Counted from the first letter of the stretch, positions 37,151 to 46,197 are shown. The stretch is 64,000 nucleotides of DNA from Candidatus Gastranaerophilales bacterium (GCA_944322745.1 CALUPV010000001.1:62001-126000), one strand, 5' to 3'. The notes: a model not told the origin generated them from the letters alone. Program-made: numbers and translations.

Positions 37151-37927
37151 ATGTCAAGAAGACCTGTAATTGCCGGTAACTGGAAAATGCACAATTTACA
37201 AAAAGAAGCAGCCGATTTAACAAACGGAATTATGCAAGAATTAAAAGCAGAAGATAAAGCTGCACTTCCTGAAGTTATTATTGCGCCAACATTTACAGCA
37301 TTATATGCTGCAAATAAAGCATTAACAGATTGTGGTTGCGGAAAAGTTAAATTAGCAGCACAAAATTGTTACTATGAAACAAAAGGTGCTTTCACCGGTG
37401 AATGTTCAGTAGAAATGTTAAAAGATGCAGGATGTGAATATATTATCATAGGACACTCTGAAAGAAGAGAATACTTTGGTGAAACAGATGAAATGATTAA
37501 CAAAAAAGCAAAAGCAATTTTAGCTAACGGTTTAATTCCGATTATATGTTGCGGTGAATCTTTAGAACAAAGAGAAGCTGGTGTTACAGACTACCATATC
37601 GCATCTCAAATCACAAAAGCATTAAGAGATTTAACTGCAGAAGAAGTTGCAAAATCAATTATTGCATATGAACCTATATGGGCTATAGGAACAGGTAAAA
37701 CTTGTGATTCAACAGAAGCAAACAGAGTTATTGCTATGATTAGAAATGTTGTAAAAGGTTTATATGATGCAAATACTGCGGATGCTATAAGAATTTTATA
37801 TGGCGGAAGTGTTAAACCTGCTACAATTAAAGAACAAATGGCACAATCTGACATAGATGGCGCATTAGTTGGCGGTGCAAGCTTAACTGCAGACAGTTTT
37901 GCACAAATTGTAAAAGGGGCTATGTAA
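37151..37927 (+). CDS. tpiA: Triosephosphate isomerase
   Basis: Interconverts dihydroxyacetone phosphate and glyceraldehyde 3-phosphate. The 258 residues hold AGNWKMH (substrate Lys), IIGHSERREYFGE (catalytic His), AYEPIWAIGTGK (catalytic Glu, loop 6) and ILYGGSVKP, DGALVGGASL. AAAGAAGG precedes the ATG. It stands alone rather than beside gap or pgk. Confidence 0.97.
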   Translation: MSRRPVIAGNWKMHNLQKEAADLTNGIMQELKAEDKAALPEVIIAPTFTALYAANKALTDCGCGKVKLAAQNCYYETKGAFTGECSVEMLKDAGCEYIIIGHSERREYFGETDEMINKKAKAILANGLIPIICCGESLEQREAGVTDYHIASQITKALRDLTAEEVAKSIIAYEPIWAIGTGKTCDSTEANRVIAMIRNVVKGLYDANTADAIRILYGGSVKPATIKEQMAQSDIDGALVGGASLTADSFAQIVKGAM

Positions 37928-37943
37928 TAGATAAAAGAAAGCA

Positions 37944-37980
37944 AAAAAAACTCTTAATTGTCATAATTAAGAGTTTTTTT
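37944..37980 (+). terminator. Terminator after tpiA
   Basis: Arms AAAAAAACTCTTAATT and complement with a five-base loop, ending in seven T residues. Confidence 0.88.
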
Positions 37981-38002
37981 CTGCTTATTTTATGAAAATT
38001 TT

Positions 38003-39079
38003 CTAGATTCTAAAAGAAGTAGATAATTTTAATCTTTGTTTAATTGATGAATTATTTGTATATTGATTAGTAGCATAAATCTCAATTTCCAAATTATTTT
38101 TATTTTTTATTGGTTTATATGTCAGTACTATTTCATCCTGCATAGTATTTTGAGAAACATTCCTTATAAATCTTGTTTTTAAATACAATGAATCTGAAAT
38201 TTTAAATTCAGGAATAAAATACAGGCTTGTATCACAATCCTGAGCATTAGAAAATCTGCTCTGACCAACTTGAGCATTTAACTTTAGACGTTTAAAGGTA
38301 TATTCAATAAAACCACCGCCTGTCGTTTTATTATCAACCTGAGCTTCATTTGAATAATAAGCACCACCAATGATAATACTTCCTGTATTATTAGGAAGAA
38401 ATATAGAATTGGAGGATAAAATAGCTCCCCCTGATGCTGCATGGTTATAAGAAGAAGAGAAAGAACCTACAGACAAATTTAAAGAATCACCTTTATAAGA
38501 TATTATTGAACCTGTATTATAAGTTGATTCATTAGCCCTAACAAATAAAACAGAAGGTCCATTTGCATCAAATAAAAATGTTTGCCCCAATTGTGCAGAG
38601 ATTGAGCTTCCGACATTTGCAGATATTTTAGATGAATTAACAACACCCGGTATTGGAGCCATATGTCTTGTATCATTTAAAAATGCCTGTGAAAAAGATT
38701 TTGAGCTGTCCCAAATCATATTCTCAGCTTTTATTTGTTGCTCAATTCGATATTGAGTTTCATTTACTTTTAACTTAAAAACCCTATCACTATTTATTTC
38801 GTCTAAAGCCGTATCATCAACATCATTAAGATTTAATTCAACAGAATTTTCTTCATACCTTTTTGCTACATCAATTATTGCCTCTTCTTCAAAGTTATCA
38901 TCTTGAAGTACTTTTGCAGACTCATCATCAATTGTATTTTCATTTATTTCTAAAGTTTCAACATAACGACCTAAGTCCATAAAACTTTGAGATTTAACAT
39001 CAAGTTTTTCGTTTTCTTTAGCAAAAACCGGACTTATAACAAAACTAAATATAATTATTACAAGCAATATCTTATTCAT
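38003..39079 (-). CDS. Exported beta-rich protein, probably outer membrane
   Basis: 358 residues. A clear signal peptide (MNKILLVIIIFSFVISPVFA) is followed by an acidic helical region (about 25-120). The C-terminal 220 residues alternate polar and hydrophobic strands (GSIISYKGDSLNLSVGSFSS, IIIGGAYYSNEA, LKLNAQVGQS, LYLKTRFIRN), compatible with a small beta-barrel. It ends LKLSTSFRI, not a classical terminal Phe. No family recognised. Monocistronic, with a 300-base AT-rich gap upstream. Confidence 0.65.
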   Translation of the reverse strand: MNKILLVIIIFSFVISPVFAKENEKLDVKSQSFMDLGRYVETLEINENTIDDESAKVLQDDNFEEEAIIDVAKRYEENSVELNLNDVDDTALDEINSDRVFKLKVNETQYRIEQQIKAENMIWDSSKSFSQAFLNDTRHMAPIPGVVNSSKISANVGSSISAQLGQTFLFDANGPSVLFVRANESTYNTGSIISYKGDSLNLSVGSFSSSYNHAASGGAILSSNSIFLPNNTGSIIIGGAYYSNEAQVDNKTTGGGFIEYTFKRLKLNAQVGQSRFSNAQDCDTSLYFIPEFKISDSLYLKTRFIRNVSQNTMQDEIVLTYKPIKNKNNLEIEIYATNQYTNNSSIKQRLKLSTSFRI

Positions 39080-39380
39080 AATATAATTCTGAATTAAAAA
39101 AAATTTTTGTTCAATCGACTAAATAAAGAATATTTGACTTTAACTCAAAAAAGTATTTGAATAATGAAAGCAGAAAATGAATAAAAAATACCTACAACGT
39201 ATATAATATATTAAGTTTTGTAAACACATATATTTTTTCACTGTATTCGTTGATTAACAAAACTTTTAGACAAATATACATTTGATTTTTTACTAAAAAA
39301 AATATATATTTTTAAATTAACTAGCAAAAAATTTTAATAACACGGTTTAAAATAAATTGCGAATGAACACGGAGATAAAA
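39080..39380. other. AT-rich intergenic region with an inverted repeat
   Basis: About 300 bases between divergent genes. It holds an exact nine-base inverted repeat, AAGTTTTGT (39213-39221) and ACAAAACTT (39257-39265), 35 bases apart, and many A/T runs, probably the promoters of both flanking genes. I see no ORF with a ribosome binding site and no structured RNA. Confidence 0.4.
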
Positions 39381-39767
39381 ATGGCTGAAATAAATAATAA
39401 TATTCCAAAATTTGGATATAACATAGAAAAAATAGATAGTAATAAAAATAAAACACCTGATATAATTCAAGCTGAAGCACAAGCAAGACTTGAAGAACAA
39501 TCATATGTGCCTGATACAGGAGTACTTGGACGTTCTCAAATAAAGAATCCCAAAGGAGCTGACGTAACAAGAAGCGTCGATGAAGCAATTACATTATGTG
39601 AAAAATATCCGCAAATAGCAGAATGTGGCGACGATTTTTTTGATGTTTTATATGAACAATTCATATCAGATGGAATGGAACCTGCAGAAGCATATACAAA
39701 AGCTTCTATGGCAATGGAAGAATTCGTTGAGATAGGTAAAGCTCAATTAGCTAAAAATCTTGATTAG
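39381..39767 (+). CDS. Hypothetical protein, lineage-specific
   Basis: 128 residues, no signal peptide. It begins MAEINNNIPKFGYNIEKIDS and has a C-terminal helical part containing DGMEPAEAYTKASMAMEEFV. GGAGATAAAA precedes the ATG at 39381. It lies just upstream of pyrF with a small palindrome between. No family recognised; its N-terminus resembles other small hypothetical proteins of the window (short motif with a central Phe-Gly). Confidence 0.6.
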   Translation: MAEINNNIPKFGYNIEKIDSNKNKTPDIIQAEAQARLEEQSYVPDTGVLGRSQIKNPKGADVTRSVDEAITLCEKYPQIAECGDDFFDVLYEQFISDGMEPAEAYTKASMAMEEFVEIGKAQLAKNLD

Positions 39768-39772
39768 TTAGT

Positions 39773-39793
39773 CTAATAGTGTTAACATATTAG
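39773..39793 (+). repeat. Near-perfect palindrome upstream of pyrF
   Basis: CTAATA and TATTAG flank a central TGTTAACA; spacing gives a roughly 21-base imperfect palindrome between two genes. It could be an operator or a weak terminator, since only a short T-run follows. Confidence 0.3.
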
Positions 39794-39820
39794 CATTGTT
39801 CCATTTTTTGAAAGAGACGT

Positions 39821-40564
39821 ATGAAACGAATCAGACCCGTTGAGGCAAGGGATAGAATAATTCTTGCACTTGATGTTGACACCATTGAAGATGTCATAAA
39901 ATATGTTGATTTATTGAAAGAGTATGTAGGCTATTTCAAGGTTGGTTTGCCTTTATTTATATCTTGCGGTTTTGAAGCAATAGATGTAATAAAAGAGCAT
40001 GGAGGGAAAGTATATTTTGACGGCAAATTTCAAGACATACCCAATACAACTGCGAAAGCAAGTATAAATTTAATGAGAAAAGGAATTGATTTTTTTAACA
40101 TAAGTTCTACCGGCGGTTCAAAGATGTTAACCAGCACAATTATAGAGTGCAATAACTATGCAAAAAAGAACAATATGGAACCTCCAACTATATTAGCAGT
40201 AACACTTCTTTCGAGTTTTGGACAAAAAACATTGACAAATGAACTTGGCATAGAGATGAATATTTCATCATATGTACTAAAACTTTCCCAAATAGCAAAA
40301 GAAGCCGGCTTATCTGGTGTCGTAGCACCTGATACTGACGCAACACAAATAAAAAAAGAATTAGGTGATGATTTTATTGTTGTATGTCCTGCTGTAAGAC
40401 CAACCTGGGCAATAGTAAACGATCAAATAAGAATTGTCTCTCCTACAGATGCAATAAAAGCCGGAGCAGATTACATAATCATAGGCAGACCGATAACAAA
40501 AGCAGCTGATCCGACTGCTGCAGCAAAACTTGTCATTGCAGAAATTGAAGAAGCACTTAAGTAA
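39821..40564 (+). CDS. pyrF: Orotidine 5'-phosphate decarboxylase
   Basis: Decarboxylates OMP to UMP, the last step of pyrimidine synthesis. The 247 residues begin with ILALDVDTIEDV, and the catalytic Lys-Asp-Lys-Asp set lies in FDGKFQDIPNTT. VVCPAVRPTWA, GADYIIIGRPITKAADP and the closing region match the short bacterial form. AAAGAGACGT precedes the ATG. Thirteen bases separate it from ald, so the two are likely co-transcribed. Confidence 0.95.
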   Translation: MKRIRPVEARDRIILALDVDTIEDVIKYVDLLKEYVGYFKVGLPLFISCGFEAIDVIKEHGGKVYFDGKFQDIPNTTAKASINLMRKGIDFFNISSTGGSKMLTSTIIECNNYAKKNNMEPPTILAVTLLSSFGQKTLTNELGIEMNISSYVLKLSQIAKEAGLSGVVAPDTDATQIKKELGDDFIVVCPAVRPTWAIVNDQIRIVSPTDAIKAGADYIIIGRPITKAADPTAAAKLVIAEIEEALK

Positions 40565-40577
40565 GAAGGAATAATAT

Positions 40578-41699
40578 ATGATTATTGGTGTACCAAAAGA
40601 AATAAAAGTTAGAGAAGACAGAGTTGCCATAGCACCACAAGGTGTTAGATTTTTATGTAAAGATGGACACAAGGTATTAATAGAAAAATCAGCCGGTATT
40701 AGTAGCGGATTTTCTGATGAAGAATATATAAAAGAAGGTGCTTTAATTTGTGATTCACCAGAAGAAGTTTATTCTAAATCAGACATCATATTAAAAGTGA
40801 AAGAACCACAGCCATCGGAATATAAATTATTAAAGAAAAATCAAGTTTTGTTTACTTATCTTCATCTTGCTGTTGAAAAAGCTCTGACAAGGGAGTTAAT
40901 AAATAAAAAAATTACAAGTATTGCATATGAAACCATTCAAACAGCTGACGGAAGATTGCCCCTATTAGTACCAATGAGCGAAGTTGCTGGCAAAATGTCG
41001 ATACAAATAGCTGCAAATTTATTAGAAAACAGAAATAATGGCGCTGGTATTCTTCTTGGCGGTATAGCCGGAGTACCTGCAGGAAAAGTTCTTATTGTAG
41101 GAGCTGGAAATGTTGGTATTAATGCCGCAAAAATAGCAACAGGAATGGGAGCAAACGTGAGTATTGTTGATATAGACATAGATAAGCTTAGAATTATTGA
41201 TGATATGTTTAGTTCAAAAATAAAAACATATGTATCTACTGAAGCAAATTTAAAAGAATTAGTAAAAGATACCGATGTCTTAATTGGTGCAGTTTTAATA
41301 CCCGGATATAAGGCACCATGCATAATTACGGAAGAAATGGTAAAAAGCATGCATAAAGGATCTGTAATAGTGGATGTATCTATTGACCAAGGTGGAATTG
41401 TTGAAACAATGGATAGGATTACAACACATGATAATCCGGTATTTGAAAAATACGGTGTTCTTCATTACAGCGTTGCCAATATTCCCGGAAGTGTAGCTAG
41501 AACATCAACAATAGCTCTTACAAATGAAAATATAAAATATGTAAGAGAATTAGCTACTGATGGTATGATTGAAGCATTTAAAAAAGATAAAGCTTTAGCA
41601 AAAGGTGTTAATACTTTTAATGGAAAACTAACAAATAAAGGTGTTGCTGAAGCATTGAACTTAGAATTTACAGAATTACCCAGTCTTATAGGTTTTTAG
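40578..41699 (+). CDS. ald: Alanine dehydrogenase
   Basis: Reversibly deaminates alanine to pyruvate with NAD. The 373 residues begin MIIGVPKEIKVREDRVA. KEPQPSEYKLLKKNQVLFTYLHLA and AYETIQTADGRLPLLVPMSEVAGKM belong to the catalytic domain, and VLIVGAGNVGINAAKIATGMG is the NAD-binding Rossmann loop. ADIP in the classical DVSIDQGGIVETM region is conserved as a family. The last 14 bases overlap the leftward radical SAM gene. Confidence 0.95.
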   Translation: MIIGVPKEIKVREDRVAIAPQGVRFLCKDGHKVLIEKSAGISSGFSDEEYIKEGALICDSPEEVYSKSDIILKVKEPQPSEYKLLKKNQVLFTYLHLAVEKALTRELINKKITSIAYETIQTADGRLPLLVPMSEVAGKMSIQIAANLLENRNNGAGILLGGIAGVPAGKVLIVGAGNVGINAAKIATGMGANVSIVDIDIDKLRIIDDMFSSKIKTYVSTEANLKELVKDTDVLIGAVLIPGYKAPCIITEEMVKSMHKGSVIVDVSIDQGGIVETMDRITTHDNPVFEKYGVLHYSVANIPGSVARTSTIALTNENIKYVRELATDGMIEAFKKDKALAKGVNTFNGKLTNKGVAEALNLEFTELPSLIGF

Positions 41700-42762
41700 G
41701 AATCAAATCACAACACATTTGACAAGCATTAAAAACTTTTGATCTATATAAATTCTTTCTAAAGCACTTAAATTTTACCGTGTTAATTGCCTCTTTAAGT
41801 TTCATCTCTTTCAGAGTGGCAACTTTATAAGATAAACAAGGATATATATCTCCCTCAGGATTAATATAAATACTTGTCATCGGTATTCTACAAGGATAAT
41901 ATAATTCTGTAATCTTTTCATTTCTGGAACCAAAAAATTTTTTTATTTTATCTGCATCACCGATCGCCTTAAATCTCGGAGCATACCTTAATATAGTTTT
42001 TGAATTTTTTGCCAAACTTTCAAGTTCTTTATATATTTCAATAAAATGCTCCAAGTTAAAATAAAGTTCAACCGGATATTCTTTCAAATAAAATTCTTCA
42101 GTGAATTCATCCCATAATTTTGAGTTTTGACGCAATGGCTGTTTTCTCAAAAATGTTAAAGAAAAAAATTGTGCATTCAAACGTATAGCTTCTTTATACA
42201 ATAGAGGTAAATCATCAAGATTATTTCCCAAAATACAAGTTTTAATATCCAACATAGGTTTTAATTTACCTTGTCGTTTAAAATTAAAAAACTCAATATT
42301 ATTTATAACTTTATCCCACAAACCATCAAAATTTCTATTTACATCATGATTTTTACCATAACCATCTAATGAAACGGAAAGAAGTAATAATTTATTTTTT
42401 ATAAAAGAATCTATTATTTCTTCATTCAAAGCCAAACCATTCGAAATCAAAGAAATTTTTCTAAATTTCTGAGAAGCTTTTTCATAAATTTTCAGAAAAT
42501 CTTTTTTTAAAATAACTTCTCCGGCAACAAAAGAAACCAAAGAGAAAGGAGGAATTTGATTAATAACAGATAACCACTCTTGTGTATTTAACTCATTTTT
42601 ATGCCTATCTTCAGTAATATAACAGAACGGACATTTCAAATTACAATTATAGGTTAATTCCAATATATAACGCATTGGCAATAGGACTTTCCCTGTTTTA
42701 TCAGAATATGCATATGTAGCATATAATTGTCTAATAAAATCAAACAAAAAACTGTAATTCAT
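41686..42762 (-). CDS. Radical SAM protein with a C-terminal SPASM-like domain
   Basis: About 358 residues from the ATG at 42762. The radical SAM cluster motif is CNLKCPFC (Cys40, Cys44, Cys47), followed by SFVAGEVILKKDFLKIYE and LLSVSLDGYG. The C-terminal part has YPCRIPMTSIYINPEGDIYPCLSY and later NACQMCC, as in SPASM/twitch auxiliary cluster domains of peptide-modifying enzymes. No short precursor gene is obvious beside it. AAAGGAGG lies 14 bases before the ATG, longer than usual, so the start is uncertain. Confidence 0.82.
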   Translation of the reverse strand: MNYSFLFDFIRQLYATYAYSDKTGKVLLPMRYILELTYNCNLKCPFCYITEDRHKNELNTQEWLSVINQIPPFSLVSFVAGEVILKKDFLKIYEKASQKFRKISLISNGLALNEEIIDSFIKNKLLLLSVSLDGYGKNHDVNRNFDGLWDKVINNIEFFNFKRQGKLKPMLDIKTCILGNNLDDLPLLYKEAIRLNAQFFSLTFLRKQPLRQNSKLWDEFTEEFYLKEYPVELYFNLEHFIEIYKELESLAKNSKTILRYAPRFKAIGDADKIKKFFGSRNEKITELYYPCRIPMTSIYINPEGDIYPCLSYKVATLKEMKLKEAINTVKFKCFRKNLYRSKVFNACQMCCDLIPKNL

Positions 42763-42912
42763 AAAAGTAATTATCGCCTCCTTTCTCATAATACATAAAA
42801 AATTTTTTGTTAACAAAATTTAACTTACAAAAAATAAAAACGCAATTTTGACAGATAGAAAATTTTTATATAAATATAAGGAAAAATAGTTAAGACACAG
42901 GGGATGAAGCTT

Positions 42913-43167
42913 ATGGCTGTCGGAGCAAAAGATAAAATTGACAGGGAATTAGTTAAAAAATATGCAAAATTAAAAATGGATAATCCCGAGACAACTAAGT
43001 TGGTAGATTCACAGAAAATGTTATCAGCAATGAATGATTATGCAGCAATGCAAAGAAATATGCTTGATATGAACTCCAAATTAAAAGATATTTGTTCAAA
43101 TGTAACATCAAAATCTGTTGTTTACTTAAAACTTAATTTCAATCCACCAAGAGCAAGAAAACAATAA
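42913..43167 (+). CDS. Small hypothetical protein
   Basis: 84 residues, basic and helical, with no signal peptide or membrane segment. It begins MAVGAKDKIDRELVKKYAKL and ends FNPPRARKQ. AGGGGATGAAGCTT precedes the chosen ATG. No family recognised. It is followed by a long hairpin and then maf. Confidence 0.6.
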   Translation: MAVGAKDKIDRELVKKYAKLKMDNPETTKLVDSQKMLSAMNDYAAMQRNMLDMNSKLKDICSNVTSKSVVYLKLNFNPPRARKQ

Positions 43168-43208
43168 ATTGTAAATAATTTGAAAATAAATTCTTGGTAT
43201 ATATCAAA

Positions 43209-43250
43209 ATGATTAACTTTTAATTACAATGTAATATGAAAGTTAATCAT
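43209..43250 (+). repeat. Long hairpin directly upstream of maf
   Basis: A perfect 12-base inverted repeat (ATGATTAACTTT and AAAGTTAATCAT) encloses an inner stem ATTAC-AAT-GTAAT. The whole element is 42 bases long and ends 16 bases before the maf ATG. It has no U-run on either strand, so it is not an ordinary terminator. It could be a protein operator, an RNA hairpin controlling maf translation, or an RNA processing site. Confidence 0.6.
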
Positions 43251-43266
43251 TATAGTATGGGTAAAT

Positions 43267-43845
43267 ATGAAACAAATTATATTAGCCTCGACTTCACCAC
43301 GAAGACAAGAATTATTGGAAAATTTAGGAATTTTATTTAGAATTGTAGAACCTGTCTACAATGAGAATATATTAAATAAAGCTTTTGATTATAAGATAGT
43401 TGAATCAGTTGCTGAGAATAAAGGACTATCTGTTATAAAACAAATCAACTTTCCTGCAATAGTAATCAGTGCTGATACTGTTGTTATTAACAATAATGTA
43501 ATTTTAGGGAAACCTAAAGATTTTGATGATGCATTTAAAATGCTTTCAATGTTAAACGGAAAAACCCATAAAGTTGTAACGTCGGTTTGTATAATTGATA
43601 ATGAAATTGATAAAAAAATCATTAAATCAGAAACAAGTGAAGTTACATTCAATAAAATTTCAGAAAATGATATAAAAAACTATATATATGACTTTAAACC
43701 ATATGATAAAGCAGGTTCATACGGTATTCAAGAACTTCCAGAAACTTTTATCAAAGAAATAAAAGGAGAATATGACAATATTGTAGGATTACCTACAAAA
43801 TTATTAATAAATATGCTTTCGGAAATCAATAATGTACAAGTTTAA
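43267..43845 (+). CDS. maf: Maf-family nucleoside triphosphate pyrophosphatase
   Basis: 192 residues with the Maf signature ILASTSPRRQELLENLG at the N-terminus, VISADTVVINNNVILGKP (catalytic Asp region), MLNGKTHKVVTSV, and YDKAGSYGIQ plus GEYDNIVGLPTKLL. The family hydrolyses dTTP/UTP or modified NTPs. GGG precedes the ATG weakly. It lies 38 bases before apt, probably in one transcript. Confidence 0.93.
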   Translation: MKQIILASTSPRRQELLENLGILFRIVEPVYNENILNKAFDYKIVESVAENKGLSVIKQINFPAIVISADTVVINNNVILGKPKDFDDAFKMLSMLNGKTHKVVTSVCIIDNEIDKKIIKSETSEVTFNKISENDIKNYIYDFKPYDKAGSYGIQELPETFIKEIKGEYDNIVGLPTKLLINMLSEINNVQV

Positions 43846-43883
43846 TGTAAAATATAAATAGAGGAGTTAAGAAGGAGATAAAT

Positions 43884-44411
43884 ATGAATAGTGTGCAGCT
43901 TGTAAAAGACAGAATAAGAAGTATAAAAGATTTTCCTATAGAAGGAATTATTTTTAGAGATATTACAACTGCAATTAAAGATAAAGAAGCATTAAGAGAA
44001 ATGATAAACTTCTTAACTGAAAAATTTATAAATAAAGGTATAGATTATGTTGCAGTCATTGAATCGAGAGGGTTTATTTTCGGTTCTGCACTTGCATATA
44101 ATATAAATGCCGGTTGTATATTAATAAGAAAACCCGGAAAACTTCCAGCAGAAACAATAAGTGAAGAATACGCTCTTGAATATGGAACAGATAAACTGGA
44201 AATCCATAAAGATGCTATAGAAGAGGGTAAAAACGTAATTGTTATAGACGATTTATTAGCTACAGGCGGAACAGTAGCTGCAGCATGCAAATTATTAAAG
44301 AAAGCAGGAGCAAATGTAAAAGCAGCTGCTTTTGTAATTGAACTTGCAGATTTAAACGGAAGAAAAAACTTACCTCAAGATATAGAGGTTGTTTCAATGG
44401 TTACTTATTAA
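43884..44411 (+). CDS. apt: Adenine phosphoribosyltransferase
   Basis: Converts adenine and PRPP to AMP (purine salvage). In 175 residues: DFPIEGIIFRDITT, VAVIESRGFIFGSALA, LIRKPGKLPAETISEEYALEYG, and the PRPP loop VIVIDDLLATGGTVAAACKLL. AAGGAGATAA precedes the ATG. Last 18 bases before flhB; the operon may continue into flhB. Confidence 0.96.
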   Translation: MNSVQLVKDRIRSIKDFPIEGIIFRDITTAIKDKEALREMINFLTEKFINKGIDYVAVIESRGFIFGSALAYNINAGCILIRKPGKLPAETISEEYALEYGTDKLEIHKDAIEEGKNVIVIDDLLATGGTVAAACKLLKKAGANVKAAAFVIELADLNGRKNLPQDIEVVSMVTY

Positions 44412-44428
44412 AATACCGGTAGAAATTA

Positions 44429-45502
44429 ATGGGTGATGAGAATAAACAATTTGAAGCGAGCCAACAAAAACTTCAAAAAGCAAGAAAAGAAGGTCAGGTT
44501 GTAAAATCAAAAGATTTTTCCATGGCAATTGCTTTGCTTGTTATGTTTATTGTTATATTAAAATTGTCTCCATTTATATGGGATCAAATATCTATATTAT
44601 TTGTTTACATATATGATAAAATTCCAGAGAAACATTTGGAAGATATAGGTTATGTTCACTTATTTACTGCAATTGCCATTCCTTCTTTATTAATAATTGG
44701 TCCAATTCTTATAATGTCTGCATTCATAGCCATTCTAGGAGACTTTATACAAGTTGGTCCATTAGTAACAACAAAACCTTTAGAGCCAAAACTAGATAAA
44801 CTTAATCCATCAAAATATTTTAAAAATTTAATGTCACCTAAAACAGCATTTGAGTTGGTAAAGAACATTGTAAAAGTTGCCCTTCTAGGCGTTATTGGCT
44901 GGATGGTATACAATTCTCACTTAGAAGCGATATTGGCATTAGCAACCATTGATAACAGTTTTGCTATTATGAATGAATTTGGTTCACTTATAATAGATTT
45001 CGTTATGAAAGCAGGGCTTGCTTTTTTAATAATCGCAGCAGCAGACTATGGAATGGTTCGCTGGAAATTTTTACAAGATCAAAAAATGTCTTTCAAAGAA
45101 GTAAAAGATGAATATAAAAACTCAGAAGGCGATCCCCATGTAAAAGCAGCATTAAGACAAAGAAGACAACAAATGTTACAAAAGAAAATGATGGATTCTG
45201 TTCCGGATGCAGATTTTGTAGTAACAAATCCGACACATATTGCCTGTGCATTAAAATATGATGCAGAGCAAATGGAATCTCCAAAAATGTTAGCAAAAGG
45301 TACAGAATTATTTGCTAAAAAGATTATAGAAATAGCAAGAGAGCATTCAATACCCGTTATAGAAAATCCACCTGTAGCGAGAGCTTTATTCAGAATGGTA
45401 GAAATTAATGCTTCTATTCCTCCTGAACTTTATAAAGCCGTCGCAGAAATATTGATTTTTGTATATAATTTGCGAAATACAAAAAAAGGTAGTAATATAT
45501 AA
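44429..45502 (+). CDS. flhB: FlhB-family type III export switch protein
   Basis: 357 residues. Four membrane helices (about 30-51, 78-107, 142-165, 180-205) precede the cytoplasmic domain, which carries the autocleavage motif NPTH (residues 267-270) in VVTNPTHIACALKYD. TTKPLEPKLDKLNPSKYFKNLMSP is the conserved cytoplasmic loop. FlhB/YscU switch substrate specificity in flagellar or injectisome export. No other flagellar or injectisome structural gene lies in the window. It is followed 24 bases later by a FliA-like sigma factor gene, which favours a flagellar or related export system encoded elsewhere. Confidence 0.93.
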   Translation: MGDENKQFEASQQKLQKARKEGQVVKSKDFSMAIALLVMFIVILKLSPFIWDQISILFVYIYDKIPEKHLEDIGYVHLFTAIAIPSLLIIGPILIMSAFIAILGDFIQVGPLVTTKPLEPKLDKLNPSKYFKNLMSPKTAFELVKNIVKVALLGVIGWMVYNSHLEAILALATIDNSFAIMNEFGSLIIDFVMKAGLAFLIIAAADYGMVRWKFLQDQKMSFKEVKDEYKNSEGDPHVKAALRQRRQQMLQKKMMDSVPDADFVVTNPTHIACALKYDAEQMESPKMLAKGTELFAKKIIEIAREHSIPVIENPPVARALFRMVEINASIPPELYKAVAEILIFVYNLRNTKKGSNI

Positions 45503-45526
45503 ATTAAAAGACTAACAGATTAAAAA

Positions 45527-46186
45527 ATGCACACAAAAATTAAAGATTACATTGAAATAATCGAGAAGGTAGCTAAGGTAGAGCATAAGCGTATTCCGTC
45601 GCATATGGTGGATTATGACGAGCTTGTCAGCATTGGTATTATTGCAATTCAGGTACTAATAAAAGATAAAACCGATGAACAACTGGCGAGATATAATAAT
45701 GCTTACATAGCAACTGCTGTCAGATGGGCAATAAGAAATGAACTCAGAAACAGATATAAATGGTATTCTTTAAAACATACAAATGTTGATTCACAAGATA
45801 ATCTCGAGTCAAATGAGGAGAATGAAGAATCGGCAATTACTCCCGGTAAGGTTAGAGAAGCTATTTATGAAACAATTTTGTCTATTGACAGCTTGGCAGC
45901 TGCTGCCTCTGATAATGACTCTCCGTTTGATTTTATAAAAGATCCTTCAGCTCTTCCTGACGAAAAGGCTGAAATTTCAGAACTTGGAAGAGTAATAAGA
46001 GAAGCAATTGCAAAACTGCCACAAAAAGAAAGAATTATAATTGAATACAGATTTTACCGTAATATGCAGGTAAAAGAAATTGCGGAGCAAGTTGGTCTTT
46101 CTTCTTCAAGAATTACAAGAATAATTCAAGCAGCATTAAATACCGTAAGGGAATATCTTAATAAAAAAGATCACTACGGATATTAA
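45527..46186 (+). CDS. FliA/WhiG-like alternative sigma factor
   Basis: 219 residues. Region 2 runs VDYDELVSIGIIAIQVLIKD to YIATAVRWAIRNELRNRYKW (core binding and -10 recognition). An acidic linker is followed by region 4 with LPQKERIIIEYRFYRNMQVKEIAEQVGLSSSRITRIIQAAL, a clear helix-turn-helix. Region 3 is reduced. The family includes FliA (flagellar), WhiG and SigF-type factors. Adjacency to flhB suggests FliA-like control of late export or flagellar genes. Regulon and anti-sigma partner are unknown. Confidence 0.82.
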   Translation: MHTKIKDYIEIIEKVAKVEHKRIPSHMVDYDELVSIGIIAIQVLIKDKTDEQLARYNNAYIATAVRWAIRNELRNRYKWYSLKHTNVDSQDNLESNEENEESAITPGKVREAIYETILSIDSLAAAASDNDSPFDFIKDPSALPDEKAEISELGRVIREAIAKLPQKERIIIEYRFYRNMQVKEIAEQVGLSSSRITRIIQAALNTVREYLNKKDHYGY

Positions 46187-46197
46187 TATTTTTCATT

